Source of the DNA: Chrysaora quinquecirrha
Lineage: Eukaryota > Cnidaria > Scyphozoa > Semaeostomeae > Pelagiidae
Length of the DNA stretch: 64,000 nucleotides
Direction of reading: 5' to 3'
Assembly (NCBI GenBank): GCA_014526335.1
Contig: JACTAT010000037.1
Coordinates: 14,420,105 to 14,484,104 of the forward strand
Shown: in pieces, positions 20,145 through 32,800 of the stretch
Layout of the letters: every line of letters begins with the position of its first letter
Position numbering within the stretch: position 1 is the first letter of the stretch
Made by a program: the position numbers and the translations under genes
The notes under the pieces: generated by a model
What the model was told of the DNA's origin: nothing
The model's input: only the letters and a program-made list of their open reading frames with translations
Database searches by the model: none

Positions 20145-22372
20145 GTTTCCTATTGCCAGTCCCAGTCAGTTCTGTTCCTCTGTTTTAGTCCAAGGTCCTT
20201 AGTCCACAATGATGTTCCTAAGTTTCGGATTAGTCAGTGTACAGTAGTTGTCTTTGTCTATCGTCTGTTCCTTAAATAGTCCTGAAATAATTGATGGTTT
20301 TCTGTCCAATTCCTTGGTTCTGTTCGTAAGTCTTGTTATTGTTCAGATGTTCAGTGCTGTTCCTTGGTCCTGCACATCAGCCTTGTTATCCTTCATGCTC
20401 CTAAGTCCAAAAATTATTCATGGTATTCAGGCCTGTTCCTTCATCCTGTTCCTCAGTCTTGTTATTATTCATGTTTCTTAGTCCTGAAATTATTCATGGT
20501 CTTGAGTCGTGTTCCTTGGTCCTATTCCTCAGTCTTGTTTCTTTTCATGTTCTTGATAGTCTTCAGTCCCATTCCTCAGTTCAGTTCCGCAGTCCTAAAA
20601 TTACTCATGGTCTTAGTCCAATTTTCTTAGTCCTGTTCCTCAGTCCTGAAATTACTCATGGTCTTCAGTCCCGTTCCTTAGTCCTCTTCCTCAGTCCTGA
20701 AATTACCCATGGTCTTCAGTCCCGTTCCTTAGTCCTATTCCTTACTCCTGAAATTACCCCAGTCCCGTTCCTTAGTCCTCTTCCTCAGTCCTGAAATTAC
20801 CAATGACCTTCAGTCCCGTTTCTTAGTCCTGCTCCTCAGTCCTGAAACTACCCATGGTCTTCAGTCCCGTTCCTTAGTCCTCTTCCTCAGTCCTGAAATT
20901 ACCAATGACCTTCAGTCCCGTTCCTTAGTCCTATTACTTACTCCTGAAATTACCCCAGTCCCGTTCCTTAGTCCTCTTCCTCAGTCCTGAAATTACCCAT
21001 GGTCTTCAGTCCCGTTCCTTAGTCCTCTTCCTCAGTCCTGAAATTACCCATGGTCTTCAGTCCCGTTTCATAGTCCTCTTCCTCAGTCCTGAAATTACCA
21101 ATGACCTTCAGTCCCGTTGCTTAGTCCTATTCCTTACTCCTGAAATTACCCCAGTCCCGTTCCTTAGTCCTCTTCCTCAGTCCTGAAATTACCCATGGTC
21201 TTCAGTCCCGTTCCTTAGTCCTCTTCCTCAGTCCTGAAATTACCCATGGTCTTCAGTCCCGTTCCTTAGTCCTATTCCTTACTCCTGAAATTACCCCAGT
21301 CCCGTTCCTTAGTCCTCTTCCTCAGTCCTGAAATTACCAATGACCTTCAGTCCCGTTTCTTAGTCCTGCTCCTCAGTCCTGAAACTACCCATGGTCTTCA
21401 GTCCCGTTCCTTAGTCCTCTTCCTCAGTCCTGAAATTACCCATGGTCTTCAGTCCCGTTCCTTAGTCCTCTTCCTCAGCCCTGAAATTACCAATGACCTT
21501 CAGTCCCGTTCCTTAGTCCTGCTCCTCAGTCCTGAAATTACCCATGGTCTTCAGTCCCGTTCCTTAGTCCTCTTCCTCAGCCCTGAAATTACCAATGACC
21601 TTCAGTCCCGTTCCTTAGTCCTGCTCCGCAGTCCTGAAATTACCCATGGTCTTCAGTCCCGTTCCTTAGTCCTCTTCCTCAGTCCTGAAATTACCCATGG
21701 TCTTCAGTCCCGTTCCTTAGTCCTCTTCCTCAGCCCTGAAATTACCAATGACCTTCAGTCCCGTTCCTTAGTCCTGCTCCTCAGTCCTGAAATTACCCAT
21801 GGTCTTCAGTCCCGTTCCTTAGTCCTCTTCCTCAGCCCTGAAATTACCAATGACCTTCAGTCCCGTTCCTTAGTCCTGCTCCGCAGTCCTGAAATTACCC
21901 ATGGTCTTCAGTCCCGTTCCTTAGTCCTGCTCCTCAGTCCTGAAATTACCCATGGTCTTCAGTCCCGTTCCTTAGTCCTCTTCCTCAGCCCTGAAATTAC
22001 CAATGACCTTCAGTCCCGTTCCTTAGTCCTGCTCCTCATTCCTGAAATTATCCATGGTCTTCAGTCTCGTTCCTTAGTCCTGTTCCACAGTCCTGAAATT
22101 ACCCATGGTCTTCAGTCCTGTTCCTTAGTCCTGCTCCTCAGTCCTGAAATTACCCATGGTCTTCAGTCCTGTTCCTTAGTCCTGCTCCTCAGTCCTGAAA
22201 TTACCCATGGTCTTCAGTCCCGTTCCTTAGTCCTCTTCCTCAACCCTGAAATTACCAATGACCTTCAGTCCCGTTCCTTAGTCCTGCTCCTCAGTCCTGA
22301 AATTACCCATGGTCTTCAATCCCGTTCCTTAGTCTATTCCACAGTCCTGAAATTACTCATGGTTCTCAGTAA
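20145..22372. repeat. 51-bp minisatellite, about 2.2 kb
   Basis: Tandem units of 51 bp with core CAGTCCTGAAATTACCCATG and TCAGTCCCGTTCCTTAGTCC. A 40-bp variant lacking the ATGGTCTTC portion recurs (for example about 20745, 20945, 21140, 21285). Two subtypes alternate: CCCATGGTCTTC and CCAATGACCTTC. The 5' 400 bp is diverged, so the array has grown at its right side. The 88-124 codon plus-strand frames follow from the period of 17 codons. Confidence 0.9.
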
Positions 22373-22375
22373 TGC

Positions 22376-22821
22376 ACTCTTCACAAATGTTTTCAAAAGG
22401 CTTTTGTTTTGCTTTGAACGAAACGCAATTCTGAATAAGCTTTTGAAATCAGGTAATGGCATTTTGTTTAAATTGAAAGGGGTAGAAGAATTAACACAAT
22501 GCGATTCAAGCCGGTTGACTGAATTTTCCTGTAAACATTAACCTCAAATCGTTTTAAATCTACAGAGGTTGATATTTCCCAGTAAATAATAAAGGTATAC
22601 ACGAAATTTAGTAGATATATTCAGTCAGCTTCGTTACTTGTAGTCATCGTCAAGAAGTAAGAAGAATTTAGCATACAGTAAGCAAGTAATCCAGGTCTGG
22701 GGTGCAGACAAAAGATTCTAATTGGGCAAGACAATGCCTTTTGACAAAAGAGGGGGTGTTTTCCCCGTTTACCCCAGAAATGGTAGCAGTTAGTAAAGAT
22801 TTGGCAAGCGATGGCTTAACT
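22376..22821. other. Spacer between minisatellite and LINE
   Basis: No gene or repeat recognised; possibly the 3' untranslated end of the adjacent minus-strand LINE. Confidence 0.3.
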
Positions 22822-24652
22822 TCAGAACGGGTTGCAGAGAAGGGTGCAGGTTTCAGAAGCGTAACTTAAACAGCAAAAAAGTTGATACTCGGACAAAAAT
22901 ATCACCATGACTACTACGAAATTAGTATATAAGATTGATAAAAATTCGCCCGTGTCGTTTAATAGGGTTTCGTTTTCATTTGTCATGAGATATATAAATT
23001 TTTGTTCTTTAGTTGGAATAGATTTGAATTGGGGGCAGAAATCTTCAATACTTTTAAGGAAAGTTTTTCGTTCTGAGATATAATTTTTACAGGATAATAA
23101 AAAGTGTGTCTCATTCTCTATTTCACCAGGGCAATATTTGCAAAATCTTTGATCTCTTTCAATTGGGGGTTTCATGTGTCTCCCCTTTTCTATCGCTAGG
23201 CAATGGTCACTTAGTCTTAATTTGGTAAAAAGTCTTCTACTTTTTTTGTTTCGGATTAAAGATAAATACCGCTCGAAATTGATTCTAATTTTGTATGACT
23301 TATAAGAAAGAGCTTTAGAACAGTTGTCAATATACGATTTCCAATATGTGTTATATTGTTGCGTTAGAACTTTTTTCGTGTTCGTTTTAGAAAGGGTCGT
23401 TAGAGAGTCTATAGCTAAGCCGTTTTCTTTTATGTCCTTAGCTAGATTATTAATAAAAGAAGATATTGTGTTACGAGAGTTAACAGAGCACTCATATTCA
23501 AGTGCTTGTGAAACTAGAGAGTCAGGTTCCGAATAGTTTAGTATGTGTTTTATGAAGTTATTTACTCTGCAGTTCATTGCGACGTTCAAAGGGAAACGAC
23601 CCGTTTCCGCCCTTACAAGAGCGTTTGTTGTCGATCTATTGACTCCAAGGCTGCGTTTTAGGAATTGTGTATGAATTTTCTCAATCGCGTATTTGTCCCA
23701 GTCGGATTGATTGGCATTAAGGTAAGGCCCCCAGACTTCTGAGCCATATAGAAGGATAGGGGATATGATTGAGTCGAAAAGATTCAGTGCCGTTTGGACT
23801 GGGAGGCTTTTTATCTTGAATCTGTTATTTAGAGCTAGTAAGGCACGGTTGGCTTTAGAGCTTAAAATACTTAGTGATTCTTTAAAGTTGCAGGTTGCGT
23901 TTAATGTTATACCAAGATAGGTAAATTCGGTTACGTTTTCGAGGGGTAGGTTGTTTACGAAAAAAGAATTTTTATATTTGGTGTTTTTTTTGTAGAAAGT
24001 CATACATTTCGATTTATCAGAGTTTACTTCAAGTTTCCAACGATTACAGTAATCGAGCAGGCTGTTTAGACATGTTTGAAGTCCTTCATGCGACAATGAT
24101 AGAATTATTAAATCGTCAGCATAGAACAAACAAGTAATTGGTTCCTGACCAAGATTAAGTGGTGTTGGATTGCTTTTATCCAGGATGTCGATTAGATCGT
24201 TAATGTAGAGGTTAAAAAGAGTTGGGCTTAGAGGACATCCTTGTCGCACACCCTTCGAGCACGTAAAAAAAATTCGTGCACTGATTATCAATTTTAACTG
24301 CGTATTTGGTGTTTTTGTACATACTTTGGATTGCATTTAGGAACCTTTGATCAATTCCCATAGTTTCTAATTTTTTAAATAGGCCATTATGCCATACGTT
24401 GTCAAATGCTTTACGAAAGTCAATGAAAGCTGCATGTACTTTCTTTTTAGAGTCGTCTTGAACATGTTTGTTAATCAAAGCCTTTAGAGTTAGTAGATGA
24501 TCAGAAGTTCGACATGCACTTTGAAATCCAATCTGATTTTTACGGATCAGTTTATTGAAATTCACAAAGCAGGAGAGCCTCGCATTTAATAGTAGACAAA
24601 ATAGTTTGAGAAGGGCATTGCCAACACAAAAAATAGAATACTGGAACCACAT
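22822..24652 (-). mobile_element. 5'-truncated non-LTR retrotransposon (RT and zinc-finger part)
   Basis: Two overlapping minus-strand frames (24652-24212 and 24336-22822) form one reverse transcriptase. Motifs in order: NQIGFQSACRTSDHLLTLK, AFIDFRKAFDNVWH, KGVRQGCPLSPTLFNLYIND, CLFYADDLIILS (catalytic YADD), TYLGITLNATC, LLYGSEVWGP, and a C-terminal CKYC..HFLLSC zinc-finger. The frames are joined across a run of eight A at 24265-24272, so a one-base indel or a sequence error broke the frame. The endonuclease domain is missing. The last ~30 residues are hydrophobic and may run past the element's end. Confidence 0.9.
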
Positions 24653-24984
24653 GACTACGACTGGACTGGCATTTCAGTTAATATCAGTAGAAACACTGCA
24701 AAGCGACGAGTATGCAAGAACATATCATTCATTACTCATTCCGCATTGCATTCAGGGCTTCTTCAACCGCTATTACTCTGATGGCTTAATCTTCGCCGAA
24801 TCACAAGCTATCGCCCGGACTTTTGGAAAACCTATTTGAGGCTCCAGAACCAAGGGTAGTTCGTTTTACAAATACTATTGTACTGTATGTTACTAGTAGT
24901 ATATCTTGTTTAGATTATATATAATGTTTGTATTTTTGTAAGTATTTTGGTTAGACGCCATCTTGGCCTAGATACCTTATTATA
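24653..24984. other. Unrecognised open stretch next to the LINE
   Basis: A plus-strand frame reaching a stop at 24839 reads ESQAIARTFGKPI near its end. It could be the tail of a mobile-element protein or chance; no motif settles it. Confidence 0.25.
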
Positions 24985-25415
24985 AAACATAGGGGTCCTA
25001 TGGGCATGTTCGAAGAACCACTCTGGTTGAATATAAACTATTTCGGTCAAATGATGAAAGATATTTATCGGTATGCACAACGATGACGATAATGATTACT
25101 ATGATAATGGTGGTGGTTATGATGATGATGATGATGACCACGATGACCATGATGCTATTTGGTAGGGGTGATTGTGGTGGTAGGGTGGGTGTGGTGGTGG
25201 TGGTGGTGGTAGAGGTGGTTGTGGTGCTGAAGATAGGGGTGGTTGTGGTGGTTGTGATAGGAGTGATCGTGGTGATGGTTGTAGGGGTGGTTGTGGTGGT
25301 GGTGATGGGAGGGGGCCGGTCGTGGTGATAAGGGTGGTCGTGGTGATGGTTGTAGGGGTGTTTGTGGTGGTGGTGCCATTCCTTTAGATCTTGCCACAGC
25401 CACATCGTCAAAGAG
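24985..25415. repeat. Dispersed repeat carrying TGGTGG microsatellite
   Basis: Begins with a unique-looking leader (GGGGTCCTATGGG..TCGAAGAAC..TTTCGGTCAAATGATGAAAG..TATGCACAACGA) that also occurs at about 35338-35440, in both cases followed by GAT/GGT-type microsatellite. Here the repeat is a degenerate TGGTGG/TGGTTG tract. His/Thr-rich minus-strand frames are microsatellite by-products. Confidence 0.75.
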
Positions 25416-25419
25416 GGTA

Positions 25420-26550
25420 ATCATGATTATGATGCTGATGATGAGAATGATGACTATATGCTTTGAAAAGTGTTTTGAAGTTGCCGCTCTTGCCCAGACT
25501 CTATTATCGATGATGAGAATGTTTGAAATGTCATTAACTAAACCAATGTGGCAATTTGCCATCGTTTATAAAGTCAACAATGACTCATAGTGAACTACTA
25601 CGAGTCAGTAGAATGTCGCATGACCCAAGATTGACAAAGCCGTTTGCAGGCTGCCGTTGTGAAAAACCAACCGCTAATTGCGCATCAATTGCCGAGACAA
25701 TGGCTCCAAGAGCATTCTTGAGATGCTTATACTATTGTTACACTTTTTCCATTGTTCAAGCGTTGGTTAGTTAGTTAGTTAGTGACACGCCACCCAACAC
25801 CAATATGTTCGAAGAATCTTCGAACATAAAAAGAAGAAAATTCAGCTGGTGTACGGCATCAGAAAGCATCCTTCGATGTTTTGTGAATCGCAGTGCATTC
25901 GGTCGAAGATGAAGATGCTGCTCCTCTATTTTGACACATGACTAGAGGGCCTAGAGCGCTTGCTGCTTCTGATGACGAAACGTTCTCTTGGTGGTTTGAG
26001 TTGGTACCTTGAATCGTCACGACTCACTGAGGGTGTAAAACGTTGCCCCGATGCCCCGAGCGTTGTTGCGGTCTAATCCCTTATAAATTTTTCACACTTT
26101 CATTGCTATAAAATAAAGATTGTGGAGACTAACTAATTCACTGTCAAACTAATTCTGAGATTCTGAATCCGAATCTATAGCCAAAACTCTCACATGTCCC
26201 ATGTCCAAAATTTTGAAATTTTGAAAACGAGGCCCTAAGTTGAAAGGTGCTTAAGTTATGCAGTTAAGCACAGAAAAAAAAGCTACGAAAATGTTTCACA
26301 TCTGTTTTGTTAAACATAACATACGCGTGTTCATATGTAAAGTATTGTGCTCGAATTTTTTCAGAATTGACAGTTGTCATGTTGTCAAATGCTACAATGA
26401 TAATTACTCCCTCAGTCAGAATTTGATAAAAGCACACTAACTTGGATAGAAAAATAAATGTTTTCCATTTCCACGTTAATGAGATATATATGTTATTTCG
26501 AATAAAACTTAAAACTCATCAATTGGTGTGAAAGGAATAATCTGCTAGAT
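25420..26550. other. Unassigned intergenic stretch
   Basis: Contains a (TTAG)n run at about 25764-25782 and no supported gene. Confidence 0.4.
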
Positions 26551-26730
26551 ATGGCGATGGAAGCTAAGCTTATACTTCTTCAGATCAAAGGTAAACCTAT
26601 GCGTAGCTCGCGGAACAACAACTTGGATTTGGATGCTGCTTCTTTTGGTATCTGCCGTGTTTCTGTGGGAAATGAGAACGCAAAAACCCTACACACCTAC
26701 ACACCTGGTTTGGAGGAAGGTTTTGGCTAG
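26551..26730 (+). CDS. Small open frame, 59 residues, unknown
   Basis: ATG at 26551 opens MAMEAKLILLQIKGKPMRS and continues with LDLDAASFGICRVSVGN to a TAG. The composition is protein-like, and AAAG|GTAAAC inside it could serve as a splice donor for a short first exon. No homolog is recognised and no partner exon was placed, so it may be chance. Confidence 0.2.
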   Translation: MAMEAKLILLQIKGKPMRSSRNNNLDLDAASFGICRVSVGNENAKTLHTYTPGLEEGFG

Positions 26731-26937
26731 AAATGACTAAATGAGGAAGCTTTTCTTAAAAAATTTTTCATATATTTGAATATTCAATAGTGGAAAATAA
26801 ATCACCAATAAAAACCTAGAATCATAAAAAATGATTACATGTAGATTCTGAGGGTATATTTCAAAATGAATCAAAGTAGAAAAATCTCTAGGCTTGCTCG
26901 ATCATAAAGTAAAAGAGAGAAAATCTGTGAGGAGATA

Positions 26938-27323
26938 CACGAACTTTTTTTATAAGGAAGTGCTTTATAAGGAAGGCAGTTCTCGAGTAGGCAAAAACTT
27001 CTAGTACTGGATCCAAGACTACTAGGGAATCATACTTTTCTTCAACTTAACATTTCGATTGAAAAAAGATGAAGTTTTGAATTAACAGAGCAAGCAATAC
27101 TTGTCGGCAATGGTTTTCAATCAGTAGTAGGCCTATTTATTTCTACTCGGCTTCTGAAACCTTTATGACCTATATTTCCTTGACCTTTGGTGGTTATTTT
27201 GAAGAATAGCAAAGTAAAAAGTTAAGGAATTGCTAAGGAATATTGAGTACTCAAATTTGGCCATCAGTTAAGGAATTTTCAGTACTGAGCATGAGCCGAA
27301 CTTCCTTATAAAAAAATTGCGTG
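26938..27323. mobile_element. TA-flanked MITE, CACG..ATAAGGAA family (copy 1)
   Basis: Ends CACGAACTTTTTTTATAAGGAAG and its inverse near-complement, bordered by TA at 26936-26937 and 27324-27325. Internal GGAATT/AAGGAA motifs are repetitive. The same family occurs at 34499 and 39937. No protein; TA duplication suggests Tc1/mariner mobilisation. Confidence 0.75.
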
Positions 27324-28232
27324 TACTGGCTAAATATGTTGCCTGAACTGAACCTTGCTCGATATTACGTTTATTTCATATTTTATATCAATAGTTTTTA
27401 GCCCTTAATTTTACCTGAACTGAACTTATCTATTTGGACGTGTTATGTTATATGTTACAATAGTTTTTAGTCCTTATACCATGAAATCAAAGAAATAAGT
27501 ATTTAGCTTTTACATAAGAATTTTCTCGTGTGCAATCAACCCTTGTGGGCCAAGGTATATTATGTTAAAATGACGAAGGTTGATAACACAAATTTCAGGT
27601 TTGGAGGAAGGTCAATAAGTTTTTGCAACTTTGCTTTGGAATAAGCTCAAAATTCGAATTCGGGAATTTTGTTTAGGTTTTGCGCACAACTTTAAAATGA
27701 TTTGAAATTAGTATTAGTCAGTTAGTCATTTCTGGAAAAATTAAGAAACAATGAAATGCGATAAAGAGATTTAAGCAACAATGAGAAAATCTTCTTTTCC
27801 TTAAATTTCACATTATATGTTAGAACAATAAGATATAGCAAATAGCGCCGTCGGTCCAGTAAAACAGAACAACATAAAGCAAATTTTTTTGCTAATGACA
27901 CCAGAGGCGGACTGGAAGCGAATCTCAAGGTTGCTATTTCCAGTATAAGGGCCTGTTTTCACTGTAGCGATTTTTCTTGTCAGTTGCTTCTAGCGAGCTC
28001 CTATGTAAAAAATCAATTCAAAATCAATTCGAGCTACTGTTTATGTAAAATACTTCATTCCTTATTTGCGATATTTTGGTGGCAAAATCGTCTCCCTTTA
28101 TACACATTTTCGCATTTCTACATTTTCTTGCTTCCATATTTTTGTGCGAATATGCTGATTATCTTTTTATTTTTACTTCTTTTCAATTATCTTCATTGAG
28201 AAACAATTTCTGTTATTTCCAACTCTTTTCAG
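27324..28232. other. Flank of a terminal exon; no gene recognised
   Basis: AT-rich and without supported coding exons. GGGCCTGTTTTCACTG at about 27949 looks like a lone Harbinger-type end without a partner. Confidence 0.35.
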
Positions 28233-28428
28233 ACTGAGCGAAACCAATCAAAATCTCTTTGAAATCCCAGGAAATCGAAGAGATTTGCTCAGGAAAAAGC
28301 TGAAAAAGTTTGTTAAAGACGCTATAATAAGAAGGCCCGGGCTACAATCGCAACCTAGCATCCCTGCCAGTCTGCCCCTGAATGACACTAGAAACTTAAT
28401 TAAGATTCTGAGCAATTTAAAAAAGTAA
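28233..28428 (+). CDS. Putative C-terminal exon of an unknown gene
   Basis: A strong acceptor (TTCCAACTCTTTTCAG) ends at 28232. The following frame is open for 64 codons to a TAA, needs two bases from an upstream exon, and has no internal Met near its start. It reads LFEIPGNRRDLLRKKLKKFV, then DAIIRRPGLQSQPS and LIKILSNLKK: basic, helical and protein-like. Upstream exons were not identified and the family is not recognised. Confidence 0.4.
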
Positions 28429-29156
28429 GGAACTTATAAGAAACGTTGAGGCTCGAACAGTATAAAAAAAATAAGGATCTTGAAGCTCAGAGCAAAACTA
28501 AAGCTCCTTATTAAAAAGGACGTGTAGCTATATGAGAGCACTAGCCAATGCACACTTACTTTATCATGTACCTATATAATGTGGAATCAAAAATGATTAT
28601 CAAACAAGAAAATTATAGTAATTATGTTCCCTTTTAGTCTAACTAGCTACTTGCATACCAGTGCAAAAAGACTTTCTACAAAATTATTTCACCCAGAATG
28701 AGCACCATATTCATTTGAGACGGTAAGGCATCTATTCCCGGCTGTATGATGGTGGAGCTTGCTGAAAGACAAAAATGAATTCAGCTAAATTTTAGTTTTG
28801 GTTAATTAAAGAATATTGGCATATATAGAAAATTTTAGAAAAGTTTTCAAATGGATATGAAGGAAAGACACATCAAAATTTCTCAACAATTGTGAAATTT
28901 TCACTGCGTAGCCTCTAGGTGTTTTCGTAAAACACGAGTTGTGAGTTGCGAGTTGCCTTTATTGTGCGAGTTGCGAGTTGCGAATTGCACCTATGCGAGT
29001 TACGAGTTCAATTTACAAGGACGGTCCGTAGGAGGCCCGTTCGACGTCTACTTTTTGTTCCCCCTCCCAGATTAAAATATAACAAATCTGAATACATTTC
29101 CAAGAGGAAACGATGGTTTTAAGAAGCTATAAATTTTCTGTAACCTTTGTTGGCCG
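28429..29156. other. Intergenic, with short GCGAGTT repeats
   Basis: No gene recognised. About 28931-29015 holds a degenerate 7-bp repeat (GCGAGTT). Confidence 0.4.
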
Positions 29157-29447
29157 CCCGGGGGGTACTTCCATTGTTCAATATACTAGACGTGCCGCCC
29201 AAATGGGTAACTTTTTCAGCGCCAATTTCCCTACATATGGGTTGGTTTTCCGTAAAGAATCTCTACACATGGGTAGCAAAATATATGTAACATTTGAGAT
29301 ATTGGTACAAATGGGTAAAAAATTTCGTTGTTTTTTCTATACATGGGTACCACGACAAACAGAATTCATTGGTAGACATGGGTGGGTTTGGAAAAACTGG
29401 GCGGCACGTCTAGTCTCTTGAACAATGAAGTACCCCCCCCCCCCGGG
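29157..29447. mobile_element. MITE with CCCGGGGGGTACTTC ends, 8-bp target duplication
   Basis: 291-bp element with ~45-bp terminal inverted repeats (CCCGGGGGG..TACTTC..TTGTTCAA..ACTAGACGTGCCGCCC) and 8-bp duplications GTTGGCCG at 29149-29156 and 29448-29455. Eight-base duplications fit hAT, Merlin, P or Novosib-type families; the CCCGGG ends are not hAT-like. Internal ATGGGTA motifs repeat. A lone end of the same family lies at 50687-50729. Confidence 0.8.
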
Positions 29448-29867
29448 GTTGGCCGATTATTGGGAATTTTCCATACTGAAAGTGGCCTACGCAGACGACC
29501 ATTGAAGTTCTGCACACGAGAGCCTGCGCAATAGGGGCCATTGAATGTCTACTTATTGCGTCTAGGATGAAATAAATTTCTAATCTAGATTTTCTAATTG
29601 CATGCTACAGTCCTACAGGTTTCGTTCCAGTCAAATCAATGAAAAACTTAAAATGTTTTTCAAGAATGAATGGTATGGAGTGGTAGGATCATAAGATGGA
29701 GAAATTATTATAAAAAAAAAATACGGAAAGAAACAAAAGCATAGCCTTTGTGGTTGACAAAGTCCCCTTTCTACAAACAGTCCATGTCAAATTTTCACAT
29801 GAAATAAACCTAAATCCACAATAGGTAAAGTACTGTAAAACAAAATGAACCATAATTTGGATAAATT

Positions 29868-32800
29868 TTACTTCTGGCTAACCTGTTGTTCTCTAAATCC
29901 AAGCAAGTCTTCCTGTTGCGAATAAGCATGAGCGGTTGCCCCTCCAGCTTGACTTATCGAAACTCCTTCTCGTGAGGGAACATTTGCTTGCTGATTTGAG
30001 TTGTTGCCTTGCATTGTGACTTGAAATGTATATGGCTCTTGTGTTGCAGAGGTGGATACAGAAGCAGCATTTATTGCATGCGAAACGCCAGGAAAGCTGA
30101 TGATGACCACGGAAGGGTACGGAAATGAGTATTGATTTTGCTGTGAAGTAGCTGCGATCTCTGGTTGCCTCTGTTGGTGTGCATTTGCAGCATTCTCGGA
30201 GCCAATAGGATAATTGCTTTGGACCTGATTGAATTTCACAAAAAAATATCTTAGCTACCCAGTCTACAATCTTGGACAAAATATATTGAGACAACCAGAA
30301 GATTCCCAGTAATACTATCAATTCCTTAACTTTAGCTTTGCTAATCAATAATACTCTCCCCCTCCCCCTTGAATCAATGTTGAGTGACACTGAAAACAAT
30401 TCCACGCCATTTGATCAACATTGAGTGAGGGGGGAGGGGTGAAATGCGAAGTTAAGACAACTATTAATGGCAATTTCGGTTTGTCTCATAATTTTTGTCC
30501 AAGATTGTAGCTATGAATGGGAAATGTGTCTACTTCAAAGCTGGTTGGAACAAATGTAAGGGCCCCAATGTAATTGCTGACAAGAAAATGCCTAGAAACC
30601 TGAGATTGAAGATGTAAGATCAGTGATTAGACCGGCATTGACGTATGTAGTGGAAACATGGGTGAATGAAGATAAAAATGAAAGTGCACTGGAAAGGACA
30701 GAAATGAATATGTTGCGATAGATATAAGGGTTATCCTAATGGAAAGAGTCAAAAGTGTGGACATCAGGAGAAGGCTAGGGTACTAAGTATCATAGAAAAG
30801 ATAAATGAAGCAAGATTAAGATAGTACGGAAATGCGATGAGAAGCGAAGAAAAAGCGCGCTTAAAACAAGCAATGGTGCGAGAAGTGGAAGGAAGAAGTG
30901 TAAAAGGATGTACAAGGAAGAGATTGAGCGATGTGAGTAAAAGTGACTTAGATGAGAAAGGACTACGTCCAGAAGATGGCCAAAACAAAATGCAGTGGCG
31001 AAACAAAAATCCGAGCGGCTGACTCTGAACTTGCGTGGGATGGGATTAATTCTGCCGAAAAGCCTGATGATGATGATGATGATGATGATGATGACGATGA
31101 TGATGATGATGATGATGATGATAATGATGATGATGATGATGATAATGATGATAATACGTCAGAATGCTTTGAATTCCAGTGTCACGGTTTTTTGAACGAG
31201 AGAACAATAGAAAACAATAGTCAACGCAACAAGCTTGACTCTATGCTAATGGAAAGCCTTTGGCAGTTTTGGGTTATTGGTAGCACTGATGTGGGCCTGC
31301 GGGGCTGCAGCTGCGCCCCAGATTGATATTCTAGAGCGAATAGGGTACGCATAAAACAATCTCGGAAAGATGAACTACTGAGTTGACTGCAGGTTTGTAG
31401 AAAGTGTTTTCAACAAGATCGAGCCCACAACCCTATACGGTCGTGAGAGGAGTACCTTTACCACTTCTCCAAACCTACTTGCCATCCTTTGCAATAGTTG
31501 CCTGAGATATCTATTCTCCATGTTTTGTAGTCAGTTCTACACATCTTTTTATTAGTAAACCAACTCTGCGATTCTCCATGTGTAATTAAATCAAGCTTCA
31601 TTCGAATTAAAAGAAGTTTAACAGGGAATTATAAATGTACATACCGTGTAAGGAACTGTCTGTCGATCGCATTCACAGCAACCCACACAAGTGCAGCAAT
31701 CTTTTACTTTACAAGTATTGCAGCATTTTGAGTATGCCTTGCATGAATACACAACTGCAGCAATTGATAGAGACAGCTCAAAGCATATTAGAACTATTAA
31801 GAAAATTGTGATCCCTGTGATAGCATCATGGCTGTGATAGTCATCCCAATTAAAATAGTCATCAGGGTATGATAAGACAATAGAGCAGAATACGAGCATT
31901 GACGGAGAGAGAACCAGGGAAGCTATGCTCAAACAAAGGAATGAACCAATCTATAAGAAAGAAATGGTTTTTTCATTTATAAAAGCATAGTCAACGATGA
32001 ATGCCAGGGTGAAATTCACGTAATTTTGACCCCGGAGGTCACGGCAATAAAATGAGAGCAGTCTCATGAGAGAGAAACAATAGATACAGTACCGTCGAGA
32101 AGGGGTTGGGGGGTAAAAGGTCCGGGGGCCCGGGCCCCGAAGGGGCCCTTAAAAATTATGGACCATAACATTTTGTTATTGCCCTAAAATTGTATTAAAG
32201 CAAATTTTTATGATCTTCTAAATGGAAAACATGGATCATTTCCGGGATTTCAGCATCGAGAGCGAAATTGCAAGAACTATTGATTTTAATGACATTATTA
32301 ACGATTTTGCAAACATGAAAGCGCGAAAAGTGTTATTTTGAGAGTTTGAAACTTTGTTCCTAATCGATGTAATGTAATATAGCATTGGAAAATGAAACAG
32401 GATTGATGAATAGCAATGCTTATATATCAAACCGTTTTTTTGACTTCTGGGCAAACTGTCGAGGATAACACGATACTGAAATATGTCAAGTTCACCTATC
32501 AAATGATTCCGAATTATTTTATAAATCAAAATCTAAGTCATCTTGATACTTTTAAATGAAAATCAACCTAGAATTCACTATTTATGAAAATGAAAAATCA
32601 TTAATAAAAATAGGGTCGTATGGTCGTGAAGTCGTAGGGTCGTATGGTCTGGGGTCGTGAGGTCGTGGAGTCCAGTTAAAAGAACATCCCGTCATGACCT
32701 TCGTAAATTTAAGCCGCTAGAAATTCCTAAGGTGAAAACTACCAATTATGGAATTAAATCATTGCGGTTTCAAGGACCAAAAATATGGAACTCACTTCCT

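Noticed and set aside
20248..20794. Plus-strand frames in the 51-bp array
   Set aside because: The period is divisible by three, so long frames are expected without coding function.
25083..25562. His/Thr/Pro-rich proteins
   Set aside because: By-products of the TGG/CAC microsatellite; same for the frames at 35408-36530 and 51743-51973.
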